In this document: piece by piece, positions 1 to 9,377 of the stretch
Layout: every line of letters begins with the position of its first letter
How positions within the stretch are numbered: the first letter of the stretch is position 1
Assembly (NCBI GenBank): GCA_023433925.1
Contig: JAEYTO010000038.1
Span: 1 to 22,017 of the forward strand
DNA: 22,017 nt
DNA from: Pseudomonadota bacterium
GTDB taxonomy: Bacteria; Desulfobacterota; Desulfovibrionia; Desulfovibrionales; Desulfovibrionaceae
Direction of reading: 5' to 3'
Notes under the pieces: generated by a model
Database searches by the model: none
The model's input: the letters and a program-made list of their open reading frames with translations, nothing else
What the model was told of the DNA's origin: nothing
Position numbers and translations under genes: made by a program

Positions 1-1754
1 TTCTTGAGGAGCGGCGCCTGGGCCGCCGACTTGTCGAGAACGAGGAAGTCCGGGTCGCGCGACACCGCCGCCAGGTTCTCTCGTGGGCCGTAAGCGAGGA
101 TGGCGTCTCCGAACTGGAGGGGAAGCTCCTGAAAGCCTGTCCTGTGCGCGCGGCCGTTTCTCCAGATGGCCAAGACGTTCAAGCCGTAGTGCTCGCGGAA
201 CTGGAGATCGGCCAGGGTCCTTCCGGTGAGACGGGTCCGGGGCGAGAGCAGCACTTCCGTGGCGCAGACCTGCTGCGACTCCAGCTCGGCGGTCACGCTG
301 GGCGAGGCTTCCGAGATGACCAGTTCCTGCAAGCCCCGGAACACTTCGAGATCGCTCTTTGCGCCGTGCAGGACAAGGGTGTCTCCCGCCTGGATGACCT
401 CCTCGGGCGTGGGGATGGGCAGCAGCTGCCCATCCCGCTCCATTGCCACCACGGTCAGGCCGAAAGCATTCCCCAGGCGGCTTTCGGTCAGGTTCCGGTC
501 CGTCAGGATGGAGCCGGATGGGACATGCACGGACATGAAAGACGCGCCCTGGAGGATTTCCTGTCCCGGGCCGCGTTCCAGGACGTCAAGCCGCTCCAGG
601 AGCCCCAGACGCACGAGGTTCTCCAGGGCCTCCTCCTCGCCCATGAGGATGAGCGCATCCCCCTGGGCCAGGGGATGGTGGAGCAGTTTCTTGTTGTCCG
701 CCTGGCCGGCGATCTCGAGGGAGAGCACGTGCACGCGATGCTTCCGTCTCAGGGAGCTTTGGGCCAGCGTCGCGCCCAGCAGAGAGGAGGCGTCGCCGAC
801 GATCCCCCTGACGATCCGGAGGCGTTGCGAAACGCGCGCCGTGACATCATCAGAGGAGGAGATGCGCAGGTGATGGCTTCCGCGGAAATATTGCAGGTGC
901 CTCACGGATCCGTGCACGATGAGCGTGTCGCCGGCTTCGATGCGCTCCGTGGGCCGTGGGGAGAGGCGCATCTCGCCCCCTCTCAGCAGGGCCACGACGG
1001 TGAGATGGAGCGCCGATCCAAGCCGTGTTTCGCTCAGCGTGCGCCTCGCCAGGGGGGAACCCGGATGAATGGTCAGGGAGAAAATGTGGGCGCCCAGTTC
1101 ATAAGACGATTCCACGGCGTTGGACGCATTCCCGGAATGCGCGCCGCGCCGGGGCAGGAGCCGGAGGCCGAACAGGATGACGAAGGCTATGCCCGCCAGG
1201 ACGATGGCCCCGGTGATGGGCGTGAAGTCGAAAAGCCCGAACGGGGTCAGCCTGGCGTTCTCCATCATGTTGGTGACCATCATGTTCGTGGAGGTGGAGA
1301 TGCCCGTGAAAGGCCCGCCCAGGAGGCAGCCCAGGGACATGGGCAGAAGCAGGCGGGAGGGCGGCCGTCCGCTTCGCCGGGCCAGGTCCATGACCGTGGG
1401 AAGCAGGATCACGGCGACGGTGGTGGTGTTCATGAGCGCCGAAAGAATGCTGGCGGTGATCATCAGCACGGTGATCAGAACCCATTCGCGGCTTTGGGCG
1501 AAGCGTTGCAGCGGCCGGCCGAGGCTGTACGCGACGCCCGTGCGCGACAGGCCGGCGGAAATGATGAACAAGGCCAATACCGTGATCACGGCCGAGCTGC
1601 TGAACCCGGCCAGGGCTTCGGTGGGGCTGACAAGCCCGCTCAGCGCAAGGGCGGCCAGCACCAGAAGCCCCACGAGATCGACAGGGATCCATCCGCCGAT
1701 GAACAGGATCAGGGCGATGATGATGATTGAAAAAAGAAGAATCAAGGGGAGCAC
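1..1754 (-). CDS. SLC13/DASS-family anion permease with four RCK_C (TrkA-C) domains, C-terminus off the window
   Basis: Partial gene: 584 codons read without interruption from a GTG at 1754 to the left edge. Residues 1-200 form the membrane half, with hydrophobic helices at about 4-20, 26-48, 54-70, 92-124, 136-150 and 178-200. They carry DASS-like signatures, MNTTTVAVILLP (108-119) and TGISTSTN (150-157), which in this family line the Na+/anion site. Residues 220-565 hold four consecutive RCK_C-like units (about 225-290, 310-380, 400-472 and 497-565), each with the GDxL(I/V)(L/V)xG strand-turn pattern. In the family such an insert lies between two membrane halves, so the second half should continue beyond base 1. 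The start is chosen because AGGAGT lies 10 bases upstream and an in-frame TGA lies shortly before it. Substrate (sulfate, dicarboxylate, other) cannot be told from sequence. Confidence 0.85.
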   Translation of the reverse strand, partial: MLPLILLFSIIIIALILFIGGWIPVDLVGLLVLAALALSGLVSPTEALAGFSSSAVITVLALFIISAGLSRTGVAYSLGRPLQRFAQSREWVLITVLMITASILSALMNTTTVAVILLPTVMDLARRSGRPPSRLLLPMSLGCLLGGPFTGISTSTNMMVTNMMENARLTPFGLFDFTPITGAIVLAGIAFVILFGLRLLPRRGAHSGNASNAVESSYELGAHIFSLTIHPGSPLARRTLSETRLGSALHLTVVALLRGGEMRLSPRPTERIEAGDTLIVHGSVRHLQYFRGSHHLRISSSDDVTARVSQRLRIVRGIVGDASSLLGATLAQSSLRRKHRVHVLSLEIAGQADNKKLLHHPLAQGDALILMGEEEALENLVRLGLLERLDVLERGPGQEILQGASFMSVHVPSGSILTDRNLTESRLGNAFGLTVVAMERDGQLLPIPTPEEVIQAGDTLVLHGAKSDLEVFRGLQELVISEASPSVTAELESQQVCATEVLLSPRTRLTGRTLADLQFREHYGLNVLAIWRNGRAHRTGFQELPLQFGDAILAYGPRENLAAVSRDPDFLVLDKSAAQAPLLK

Positions 1755-1837
1755 TGCGTGACTACTCCTGATGTATCCCGACCGGCGTCAGGCGCTTACA
1801 GCGGATTGGATAAGGAAGGTGTGTTTCCTGTCTGACT

Positions 1838-1950
1838 GCTGAAAAAGCCGCTCCGGCTTTTCAACTTCGCGATGCTTGAGAAAGGCTCACGCATCGCTCA
1901 TGGATGTTGCGCATCCGGCTGGCCATCCTGGCACGTGCGGCCTGTTCTTC
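1838..1950. repeat. Intergenic repeat family A, copy 1
   Basis: About 113 bp in the 293-base gap between the permease and the histidine kinase. It begins with a hairpin (AAAAGCCG 1843-1850, loop CTC, CGGCTTTT 1854-1861) followed by CAACTTCGC, and contains the shared block ATGGATGTTGCGCATCC. It aligns over nearly its whole length to 11082-11183 with small indels. The hairpin could end transcription, but it is not followed by a clean T-run on either strand. The remaining 1951-2047 shows no gene or recognisable site. Confidence 0.75.
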
Positions 1951-2047
1951 GCAGGCTGCCGGCGGATGCTACGCATGGCTTATAAGCCAGAAGCGAAATG
2001 TAGTCGAGAGTCGGGCGCCACCCGCGCCCTTTGTGAGGGAACATCAG

Positions 2048-3775
2048 CTAATCTGAAAACTTATGTCCACCTGCGAAGCGCTTCTCGGGATGGCTCATGC
2101 GCTCCAGCACCTGGCTCACCTCCTTCAGGTCTATGGGCTTGGCTATGTAGTCGTCCATCCCGCCCGCGAGAAACCGCTCGCGGTCTCCGCTCTGGGCGTA
2201 TGCCGTCATGGCGATGATGGGAATATGCGGATCGACCCCTTGGGGAGGCGAGCGCCTGATGATGCGCGTGGCCTCTTCCCCGTCCATTTCCGGCATGTTC
2301 ACATCCATGAGCACGAGGTCGAAAGGCTCCTGTTGCAATGTTTCCAGGGCTTGCCGCCCATTTTCAACCGCCTTGGCGGAATGGCCGAGCATTGCGAGCA
2401 TGTCCATGGCCACCAGGCGGTTGACCTCGTTGTCCTCCGCCAGAAGGACTCGCAGCGGCTTGCCCTTGGGGACGGCGACCGTTTCGCCTTCCTGGATCGG
2501 AGCCGGCTTCTCGTCCTCGGCCGCCTCCAGGCAGGCCGTGAAGGCGAAGGAGCTTCCCACGCCGGGCCGGCTTTCGACCCAGATCACGCCGCCCATGAGC
2601 TCCACGAGCAGCTTGGCGATGGACAGGCCGAGGCCCGTGCCGGAATGATGCGCGCGGGCGTACCTGGTGAATGGCTCGAATATCTTTTTCAGCCGGTCTT
2701 CGGGAATGCCGATGCCGGTGTCGTTGACCTCGGAGAGCAGGCATATCGAGCCGGACCGCAGCCGGCCGCACCGGCCGGCCGCCTCGGACGAGGGGCTTGC
2801 CAGGGATACCTTGACGGTTATCCTCCCCTGGTTGGTGTACTTGATCGCATTGCCGATGAGGTTCACATAGACCTGCCGAAGCCTGAGTTCATCGCCGACC
2901 ACGTGTGAAGGCACTTCTTCGCCGATGCGGCTCTCCAGGCGCAGGCCCTTGCTCGCGGCCTGCATGGTCATGTCGTCCAACAGATCCCCGAGCATGTCGC
3001 GCAGGGCGAATTCGGTCTTGTCAAGCTCCATGCGTCCGGCCTCGATCTTCGAGAGGTCGAGCAGGTCGTTCACAATGCCGAGGAGCGTGAGCGCGGATTT
3101 CCTGGCCATCCGCAGATAGCCGCGGGTCTTTGGGTTGAGGTCGCTCGCGAGGGCGAGTTCGATGGTGCCTATGATGCCGTTCAAGGGCGTGCGGCTTTCA
3201 TGGCTCATGCGGGCCAGGAAGGCGCTTTTGGCCCGGTTCGCCACCTCGGCGGCCTCCTTGGCCTCGCGAAGCCGCATCTCCAGGATTTTCACGTCGCTCA
3301 GGTCGTGAGACACGGCGAGCACGGAGTTGATCTTGCCGCCTTTCGCGGACTCCGGCCAGATGATCATCTGGCGATAGGTCAGGCTCTTGGGGGTCTGGTA
3401 CAGGTAATCGAAAAACGCGGGCTTGCCGGTGGCGAACACCTTTTTCAGGTGCTTTTCGTATGTGCGCAGAAAATTGGCGGGCTCGCTGTACTCGTCGATC
3501 TTTCTGCCGATGAAGTGCTCGACGGGAAGCCCGGTCACGTCTTGTATGGCGGGGTTGATATACAGGCAGCGCAGGTCGGCATCGAAGCGCACGATGATGC
3601 TCGGCATCCCGTCCAGGAGCCTGTGCTGGTCGGGATTGTCCCGGCAAAGCTCCCTGACGCGACCGCGCTCGGCCTCCAACTGGTCCCGCAGAGAGCCGGT
3701 CAGCTCGCGCTCGGCGGCAAGCGCCTTTTCCAGCTTGCGGATGATCGCCTTTTGCGACGCGCTATCGTCGGCCAT
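2048..3775 (-). CDS. Soluble PAS-containing hybrid sensor histidine kinase
   Basis: A 575-residue signalling kinase. In order: an N-terminal coiled-coil stretch (about 8-45); a PAS domain (50-160); a HisKA dimerisation domain with the phospho-acceptor His192 in MSHESRTPLNG; a HATPase domain with the N box around Asn309, DTGIGIP (352-358) and GTGLGLSI (379-386); and a receiver domain (441-560) with the acidic pair Glu447/Asp448, phospho-acceptor Asp491 in LMDVNMPEMDG, and Lys546. No transmembrane segment or signal peptide is visible, so it should sense a cytoplasmic cue through PAS. The ATG at 3775 is chosen because AGGAGT sits 8 bases upstream; an open frame extends 40 codons further but lacks a good ribosome site. 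No separate response regulator or HPt gene is adjacent, so its output partner is unknown. Confidence 0.93.
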   Translation of the reverse strand: MADDSASQKAIIRKLEKALAAERELTGSLRDQLEAERGRVRELCRDNPDQHRLLDGMPSIIVRFDADLRCLYINPAIQDVTGLPVEHFIGRKIDEYSEPANFLRTYEKHLKKVFATGKPAFFDYLYQTPKSLTYRQMIIWPESAKGGKINSVLAVSHDLSDVKILEMRLREAKEAAEVANRAKSAFLARMSHESRTPLNGIIGTIELALASDLNPKTRGYLRMARKSALTLLGIVNDLLDLSKIEAGRMELDKTEFALRDMLGDLLDDMTMQAASKGLRLESRIGEEVPSHVVGDELRLRQVYVNLIGNAIKYTNQGRITVKVSLASPSSEAAGRCGRLRSGSICLLSEVNDTGIGIPEDRLKKIFEPFTRYARAHHSGTGLGLSIAKLLVELMGGVIWVESRPGVGSSFAFTACLEAAEDEKPAPIQEGETVAVPKGKPLRVLLAEDNEVNRLVAMDMLAMLGHSAKAVENGRQALETLQQEPFDLVLMDVNMPEMDGEEATRIIRRSPPQGVDPHIPIIAMTAYAQSGDRERFLAGGMDDYIAKPIDLKEVSQVLERMSHPEKRFAGGHKFSD

Positions 3776-4103
3776 GCTTGGCACTCCTGGGAAAGCCCAC
3801 ATCAAACATACTCTTGTGTGCGGGAAAAAGTCATCAGAAACGCCGTATTCTTGATCGGGAATTGCTATGTCGTTCCGGAGCGGAGGATATCCCAAGATTT
3901 GTATGGATCACGGGCGATCCGGCAGGGCGCTTGGAACGGGTGCGGGACGCGCGTTCCGGTTCGGCGTCGATCGGCTCCTGCTCCAGCGCCACCCCGAAAA
4001 CGGACTCGCGGAAAGTCGTGGCCGGCGGAAACCGGCCGGCCGGTATGTGTTGACGTCAAGGGCTCGAGCGGCTAGGCAGATTTGCTTTCCACCCGGAGCT
4101 TTC
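3776..4103. other. 328-base divergent intergenic region
   Basis: This separates the divergently transcribed kinase and HAD genes and should hold both promoters. It contains a GC hairpin (GGCCGG, loop cggaaa, CCGGCC near 4022-4039) and the perfect palindrome TTGACGTCAA at 4050-4059. Open frames across it continue into neighbouring genes but lack ribosome sites. No RNA gene or repeat copy was recognised. Confidence 0.5.
4050..4078 (+). promoter_or_regulatory. Possible sigma70-type promoter and palindromic site before the HAD gene
   Basis: TTGACG (4050-4055) matches a -35 box. A 17-base spacer leads to TAGGCA (4073-4078), a poor -10 match. The -35 overlaps the palindrome TTGACGTCAA (4050-4059), which could be an operator. 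The evidence is only positional, about 25 bases before the chosen start. Confidence 0.25.
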
Positions 4104-4778
4104 ATGGACAACATGGCGATCAAGGTTATCTTCTTCGACTTCGGCGGGGTGCTGGCCGAGGAGGGCTTTGCCCAGGGCATGCGGGTCATCGCGGCGCGGA
4201 ACGGCCGGGAGCCCGAAGCCTTCTTCGAGGACGTGCGCCGGGTCATCTTCAAGACCGGCTACGTGTACGGGCGTTGCGACGAAGCCGCCTTCTGGCGGGC
4301 CGTGCGCGAGGACCTGGACCTGCGCGTGGGCGAGCCCGAGACTTGGCGGCGGGAGGTCCTCTCGCGTTTCGTGCCCAGGCCATGGATGATCGAGGTCGTG
4401 CGTTCCGTCCGCGCCAGAGGTTTCACGGCGGCCATGCTGAGCGATCAGGTCAACTGGCTGGCCGAGCTGGACGCGACCCACGGCTTCTTCGCCGAGTTCG
4501 AGCAGGTCTTCAACAGCTGGGACCACGGCTGGACCAAGAGCGAGCCCGAGTTCTTCCATCTGGCGCTGGCGGCCACGGGGGCGCGGCCGGCCGAGGCCCT
4601 GCTCATCGACGACGCGCGGAGCAACGTCGCCGTGGCCAGGCAGGTGGGCCTTTCGGCCATCCTTTACGAGGATCGCGCCGGCTTCGCGCGCGACCTGGCC
4701 GTCTGTCTGCCGGATCTGGCCGATGTGGCCGAGCTGGCCTCGGGCGGTGCGGAAAGCCCCAAGGCGTCGAGAAATTAG
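4104..4778 (+). CDS. HAD-superfamily (subfamily IA-like) hydrolase
   Basis: A 224-residue protein of the haloacid dehalogenase phosphatase fold. Motif I is FFDFGGVL, with nucleophile Asp12. The residue two positions later, usually the general-acid Asp, is Gly14, as in some DxGGV members. Motif II is Ser113 in MLSDQ, the conserved Lys is Lys145 in WTKSEPEFF, and motif III is LLIDDARSN with Asp169/Asp170. Residues 20-95 form the helical cap. The ATG at 4104 follows GGAG (4095-4098) with 5 bases between; a second ATG at 4113 is less well placed. The stop codon TAG (4776-4778) is the first three bases of repeat C1. The substrate is unknown; the replaced Asp leaves phosphatase activity plausible but not certain. 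Confidence 0.85.
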   Translation: MDNMAIKVIFFDFGGVLAEEGFAQGMRVIAARNGREPEAFFEDVRRVIFKTGYVYGRCDEAAFWRAVREDLDLRVGEPETWRREVLSRFVPRPWMIEVVRSVRARGFTAAMLSDQVNWLAELDATHGFFAEFEQVFNSWDHGWTKSEPEFFHLALAATGARPAEALLIDDARSNVAVARQVGLSAILYEDRAGFARDLAVCLPDLADVAELASGGAESPKASRN

Positions 4779-4882
4779 AGCATTTTGCACATGAAATGGG
4801 GGTGCAGGGGAATCATTCTCCTGCCGGGAGAGAGTCTGAGAAAGGGCAGCGCCCTCTCTCAGGTCATCCGCAAAGTGCGCTA
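4776..4882. mobile_element. Family C MITE-like element, copy 1
   Basis: 107 bp between the HAD gene and psd. The left end TAGAGCATTTTGCA (4776-4789) is inverted at the right end CGCAAAGTGCGCTA (4869-4882), 11 of 14 positions matching. Inside is a hairpin: CTGAGA (4836-4841) with TCTCAG (4857-4862), plus inner GGGC (4844-4847) with GCCC (4851-4854). A smaller stem surrounds TGCC at about 4818-4832. No reading frame fits inside. Its left end matches that of the family B elements, while the core resembles 12015-12126. The TA at each end could be target duplication, as for IS630/mariner-type transposition; this is inference. Confidence 0.55.
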
Positions 4883-4905
4883 GCCCCGCTCATCAAGGAG
4901 AGATC

Positions 4906-5550
4906 ATGCAAAAGCCAACCTTCGGCCTCTGCCGCGAGGGATTCGTACACATCGCCTTCGGCGTCCTGGCCACGCTGACCTTCGCCCTGCTGGGCTGGGC
5001 CGTGCCCGCGGTCATCTTCCTCGTCTTGACCGCGCTGACCATCAACTTCTTCCGCGACCCCGAGCGCATCGCGCCCGAGGACCCGAGCCTGGCCGTGTCG
5101 CCGGCCGACGGCAAGGTGGTCAAGGTGGCCGAGATGGCCGACCCGTTCACCGGCGAGCCGCGCCTGGCCATCTGCGTGTTCATGAACGTATTCAACGTGC
5201 ACGTGAACCGCGTGCCCGTGGCCGGCGAGATCTCGGGCTGCCGCTACCATCCCGGCAAGTTCGTCAACGCGAGCCTGGACAAAGCCTCGGTGCACAACGA
5301 GCGGAACGCCGTATGCCTGCGCGACGCCGAGGGCGGGGAGTGGACCATGGTCCAGATCGCGGGGCTCATCGCCCGGCGCATCGTCTGCTGGGCCCGGCCT
5401 GGCGACCGCCTGGGACGCGGCGAGCGCTTCGGCGTGATCAAGTTCGGGTCCAGAGTTGACCTCTACCTGCCAAGCGGATACGTTCCAATCGTTGCCGTCG
5501 GCGACAAGGTCTTTGCCGGCCAGACGGCGGTCGCCAAAAAAAGAGCGTAA
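4906..5550 (+). CDS. psd: Phosphatidylserine decarboxylase proenzyme (short, archaeal-type)
   Basis: Converts phosphatidylserine to phosphatidylethanolamine at the membrane, using a pyruvoyl group made by self-cleavage. The protein is 214 residues, the short form. Two hydrophobic segments (about 13-30 and 32-47) anchor the N-terminus. NFFRDPER (47-54), the SPADGKVV block (65-72) and FMNVFNVHVNRVP (92-104) are family hallmarks. Cleavage is expected at Gly181-Ser182 in KFGSRVDLYLP, giving a small alpha chain of about 33 residues. AAGGAG (4895-4900) precedes the ATG. pssA begins 4 bases after its stop, so the product and its substrate-making enzyme are almost certainly co-transcribed. Confidence 0.95.
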   Translation: MQKPTFGLCREGFVHIAFGVLATLTFALLGWAVPAVIFLVLTALTINFFRDPERIAPEDPSLAVSPADGKVVKVAEMADPFTGEPRLAICVFMNVFNVHVNRVPVAGEISGCRYHPGKFVNASLDKASVHNERNAVCLRDAEGGEWTMVQIAGLIARRIVCWARPGDRLGRGERFGVIKFGSRVDLYLPSGYVPIVAVGDKVFAGQTAVAKKRA

Positions 5551-5554
5551 ACAC

Positions 5555-6328
5555 GTGCTGTCAGAAGAGCGCCGCAAGCTGTCCTTTCACAAGGGCGTCT
5601 ACATCCTTCCCAATCTCATGACCACGGCCAGCCTGTGCGCCGGTTTCATGGGCATGATCATGGCCATGGAAGGCCGCTACGAGATGTCCGCCCTGGCCAT
5701 TCTCATCAGTTGCGTGCTGGACGGCCTGGACGGCAAGATCGCCCGGCTGACCCGCTCGGCGAGCGAGTTCGGCGTGCAGTACGACTCCCTGGCCGACGTG
5801 GTGGCCTTTGGCGTGACCCCGGCCTTCCTGGCCTACAACTGGCTGCTCAAGGATTTCGGCCGGCTGGGGCTCATGGCCTGCTTCCTGTTCATCGCCTGCG
5901 GCGCGCTCAGGCTGGCCAGGTTCAACATCCAGACCAAGGTCGTGTCCAAGAAGTTCTTCGTCGGCCTGCCCATCCCGGCGGCGGGCTGCACCCTGGCCAC
6001 GCTGGTCTATTTCTCCGCCTACCTTCCCACGTCCGTGGTGGAGAGCGTCCTGCCCATGGCCACGCTGATCATGGTCTACGGCCTGTCCTTCCTCATGGTC
6101 AGCAAGGTGCGCTACGCCTCCTTCAAGGAGTATGGCTGGTTCAAGGAGCACCCCTTCGGGTCCATGGTCACGGCCATCCTCCTCTTCGTGCTCATCGCCT
6201 CCGAGCCCAAGCTGCTCGGCTTCCTCTTCCTCTTCGGCTACGCGGTCTTCGGCATCTTCTACACCTTCCTGGTCCTGGCCAAGAAGCATCCCAACCTACT
6301 ACGCGAGCACAACGAGCCAGCGCAGTAG
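5555..6328 (+). CDS. pssA: CDP-diacylglycerol--serine O-phosphatidyltransferase
   Basis: Makes phosphatidylserine from CDP-diacylglycerol and serine, feeding Psd upstream. The protein is 257 residues from a GTG at 5555. The CDP-alcohol phosphotransferase signature is complete: Asp56-Gly-Leu-Asp59-Gly60-x2-Ala63-Arg64-x8-Gly73-x3-Asp77-x3-Asp81. Several hydrophobic helices follow (about 85-125, 140-165, 170-190, 210-245), as expected for an integral inner-membrane enzyme. The ribosome site is weak (AAGAG about 9 bases upstream), and the gene starts 4 bases after the psd stop, which suggests translational coupling. The frame is open further upstream inside psd, but that extension does not resemble the family. 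Confidence 0.95.
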   Translation: MLSEERRKLSFHKGVYILPNLMTTASLCAGFMGMIMAMEGRYEMSALAILISCVLDGLDGKIARLTRSASEFGVQYDSLADVVAFGVTPAFLAYNWLLKDFGRLGLMACFLFIACGALRLARFNIQTKVVSKKFFVGLPIPAAGCTLATLVYFSAYLPTSVVESVLPMATLIMVYGLSFLMVSKVRYASFKEYGWFKEHPFGSMVTAILLFVLIASEPKLLGFLFLFGYAVFGIFYTFLVLAKKHPNLLREHNEPAQ

Positions 6329-6366
6329 CCTTCCCCCTGCTCAACTACTAGGTCGATCCGCCACAC

Positions 6367-6423
6367 AAGGCGAACGGCCGGACCGGGAAGCCTGCGAGGG
6401 CTCCTGAGCCGGAAGTTCGCCTT
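6367..6423 (+). terminator. Nested hairpin between pssA and leuA (terminator or leader element)
   Basis: AAGGCGAAC (6367-6375) pairs perfectly with GTTCGCCTT (6415-6423). Inside, CCGG (6378-6381) pairs with CCGG (6409-6412), and GGA(a)GCC (6386-6392) pairs with GGCTCC (6399-6404) with one bulged A. TTTATC overlaps and follows the 3' arm. It may end psd-pssA transcription or lie in a leu-operon leader. No credible leader peptide with a start codon was found. Confidence 0.5.
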
Positions 6424-6448
6424 TATCATATTGTATTCTCATAGTATC
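6421..6448 (+). promoter_or_regulatory. AT-rich patch, probable leu operon promoter
   Basis: This is the only strongly AT-rich stretch near leuA in otherwise GC-rich DNA. It offers -10-like boxes TATTCT (6434-6439) and TAGTAT (6442-6447). No convincing -35 box stands at the right distance, so the assignment rests on composition and position. Confidence 0.3.
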
Positions 6449-6465
6449 ACCCCTGAGGAGGGATC

Positions 6466-7985
<1,520 letters not shown>

Positions 7986-8001
<16 letters not shown>

Positions 8002-9245
8002 CCCAGAAGATTCTCCAGCGCGGAAGCGCCGAGCCCGTGGGCGAGGCCGGGAGCATCGCCCGCTGCAAGGTCTCGCTCGTGCTGGCCAACGACATCACCG
8101 CTCCGCTGGCCATCAAGTCCTTCCGCGGCATGGGCGCGCGCAAGGTCTTCGACAAGGACCGCGTGGCCCTGGTCATGGACCACTTCACGCCACAGAAGGA
8201 CATCGCCTCGGCCGAGCAGGTCAAGGGCGTGCGCGAGTTCGCCCGCGAGATGGGCGTGACGCACTACTACGAAGGCGGCGACTGCGGCGTGGAGCACGCC
8301 CTGCTGCCCGAGCTTGGCCTGGTCGGCCCCGGCGACATCGTGGTCGGCGCGGACAGCCACACCTGCACCTACGGCGGCCTGGGCGCCTTCGCCACGGGCA
8401 TGGGCTCCACCGACATCGCCGCGGCCATGGCCCTGGGCGAGAACTGGTTCAAGGTGCCGCCGACCATCCGCGTGGAGTTCTCGGGCACGCTCCCCAAGAA
8501 CGTCGGAGCCAAGGACCTCATCCTGTTCCTCATCGGCCGGATCGGCGTGTCCGGCGCGCTCTACAAGGCCCTGGAGTTCGGCGGCGAGGTCATCGACGGC
8601 CTGGACGTGGAAGGCCGCATGACCATGGCCAACATGGCCATCGAGGCTGGCGGCAAGGCCGGGCTGTTCCCCTCCGACGACAGGACGCTCGCGTACTGCC
8701 GCGCGCACAACCGCCCGAACGCCGAGCGCATCGCGCCGGACGAGGGCGCGGAGTACGAGCACGTGCTCAAGTACGACGTGTCGTCCATGGCCCCGCAGGT
8801 GGCCTGCCCGCACCTGCCGGACAACGTCAAGCCCGTGGGCGAGGTGCGCGGCGTGCGCGTGGATCAGGTAGTCATCGGCTCGTGCACCAACGGCCGCATC
8901 TCGGACATGCGCGAGGCCGCCGCCGTGCTCAAGGGCCGCAAGGTGGCCAAAGGAGTGCGCTGCATCATCATCCCGGCCACGCCGAAGATCTGGCGGCAGT
9001 CCATGGACGAGGGGCTGTTCGAGATCTTCATGGATGCCGGGGCCATCGTCAGCCCGCCCACTTGCGGACCGTGCCTGGGCGGGCACATGGGCATCCTGGC
9101 CGGCGGCGAGAAGGCCATCGCCACGACCAACCGCAACTTCAAGGGCCGCATGGGCAGCCTGGAGAGCGAGGTCTATCTGGCCAGCCCGGTCGTGGCCGCG
9201 GCCAGCGCCGTGGCCGGAACGATCGCCAGCCCGAGCGAACTTTAG
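7986..9245 (+). CDS. leuC: 3-isopropylmalate dehydratase large subunit (short archaeal/HACN-type)
   Basis: With LeuD isomerises 2-isopropylmalate to 3-isopropylmalate using a [4Fe-4S] cluster. The protein is 419 residues, matching the short form rather than the roughly 465-residue enterobacterial LeuC. Cluster ligands are Cys300 in GSCTNG and Cys360/Cys363 in CGPCLGG. GADSHTCTYGGLGAFATGMGSTD (121-143) is the aconitase-family substrate region. The ATG at 7986 overlaps the end of leuA by 16 bases, typical of coupled translation; the frame stays open upstream inside leuA, but that part is an out-of-frame reading of leuA. The stop TAG (9243-9245) coincides with the left end of element B1. Confidence 0.96.
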
Positions 9246-9368
9246 AGCATTTTCACTTTGAAAATGCTCTGCAAGCCATGCCTGAGCGTGGCTTGCCGCC
9301 CACGAGGAGCAGGCCGGCTTCGCCGGCCGTAAGCGACGAGTGAGGTGTCTCAAAAGCAATCTGCTCTA
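9243..9368. mobile_element. Family B MITE-like element, copy 1 (inside the leu operon)
   Basis: 126 bp between leuC and leuD. The terminal inverted repeats are imperfect: TAGAGCATTTTCACTTTGA (9243-9261) and the complement of 9350-9368, about 14 of 19 positions matching. Three hairpins lie in series. AGAGCATTTTC (9244-9254) pairs with GAAAATGCTCT (9260-9270). GCAAGCCATGC (9271-9281) pairs with GCGTGGCTTGC (9286-9296), with one G-U pair. GGCCGGC (9312-9318) pairs with GCCGGCC (9322-9328). No reading frame is credible. It matches 11186-11313 in ends, length and hairpin order. A TA at each border is compatible with TA target duplication. Confidence 0.65.
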
Positions 9369-9377
9369 GGAGGAGCC

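Noticed and set aside
144..1730. 528-codon plus-strand open frame opposite the permease
   Set aside because: Its protein is low-complexity Gly/Gln/Asp/Arg-rich with no domain, while the opposite strand gives a clear transporter. It is an artefact of GC-rich codon use.
3776..3895. 40-codon N-terminal extension of the histidine kinase
   Set aside because: The ATG at 3775 has a good AGGAGT site; the extension has none and no domain.
6329..6465. Leu leader peptide for attenuation of leuA
   Set aside because: Only a CTGCTC pair occurs, and no start codon with a ribosome site gives a Leu-rich peptide.
9345..9377. 11-codon extension of LeuD starting at 9345
   Set aside because: It would be translated from the end of repeat B1, and the 9378 ATG has AGGAGG and matches the family N-terminus.
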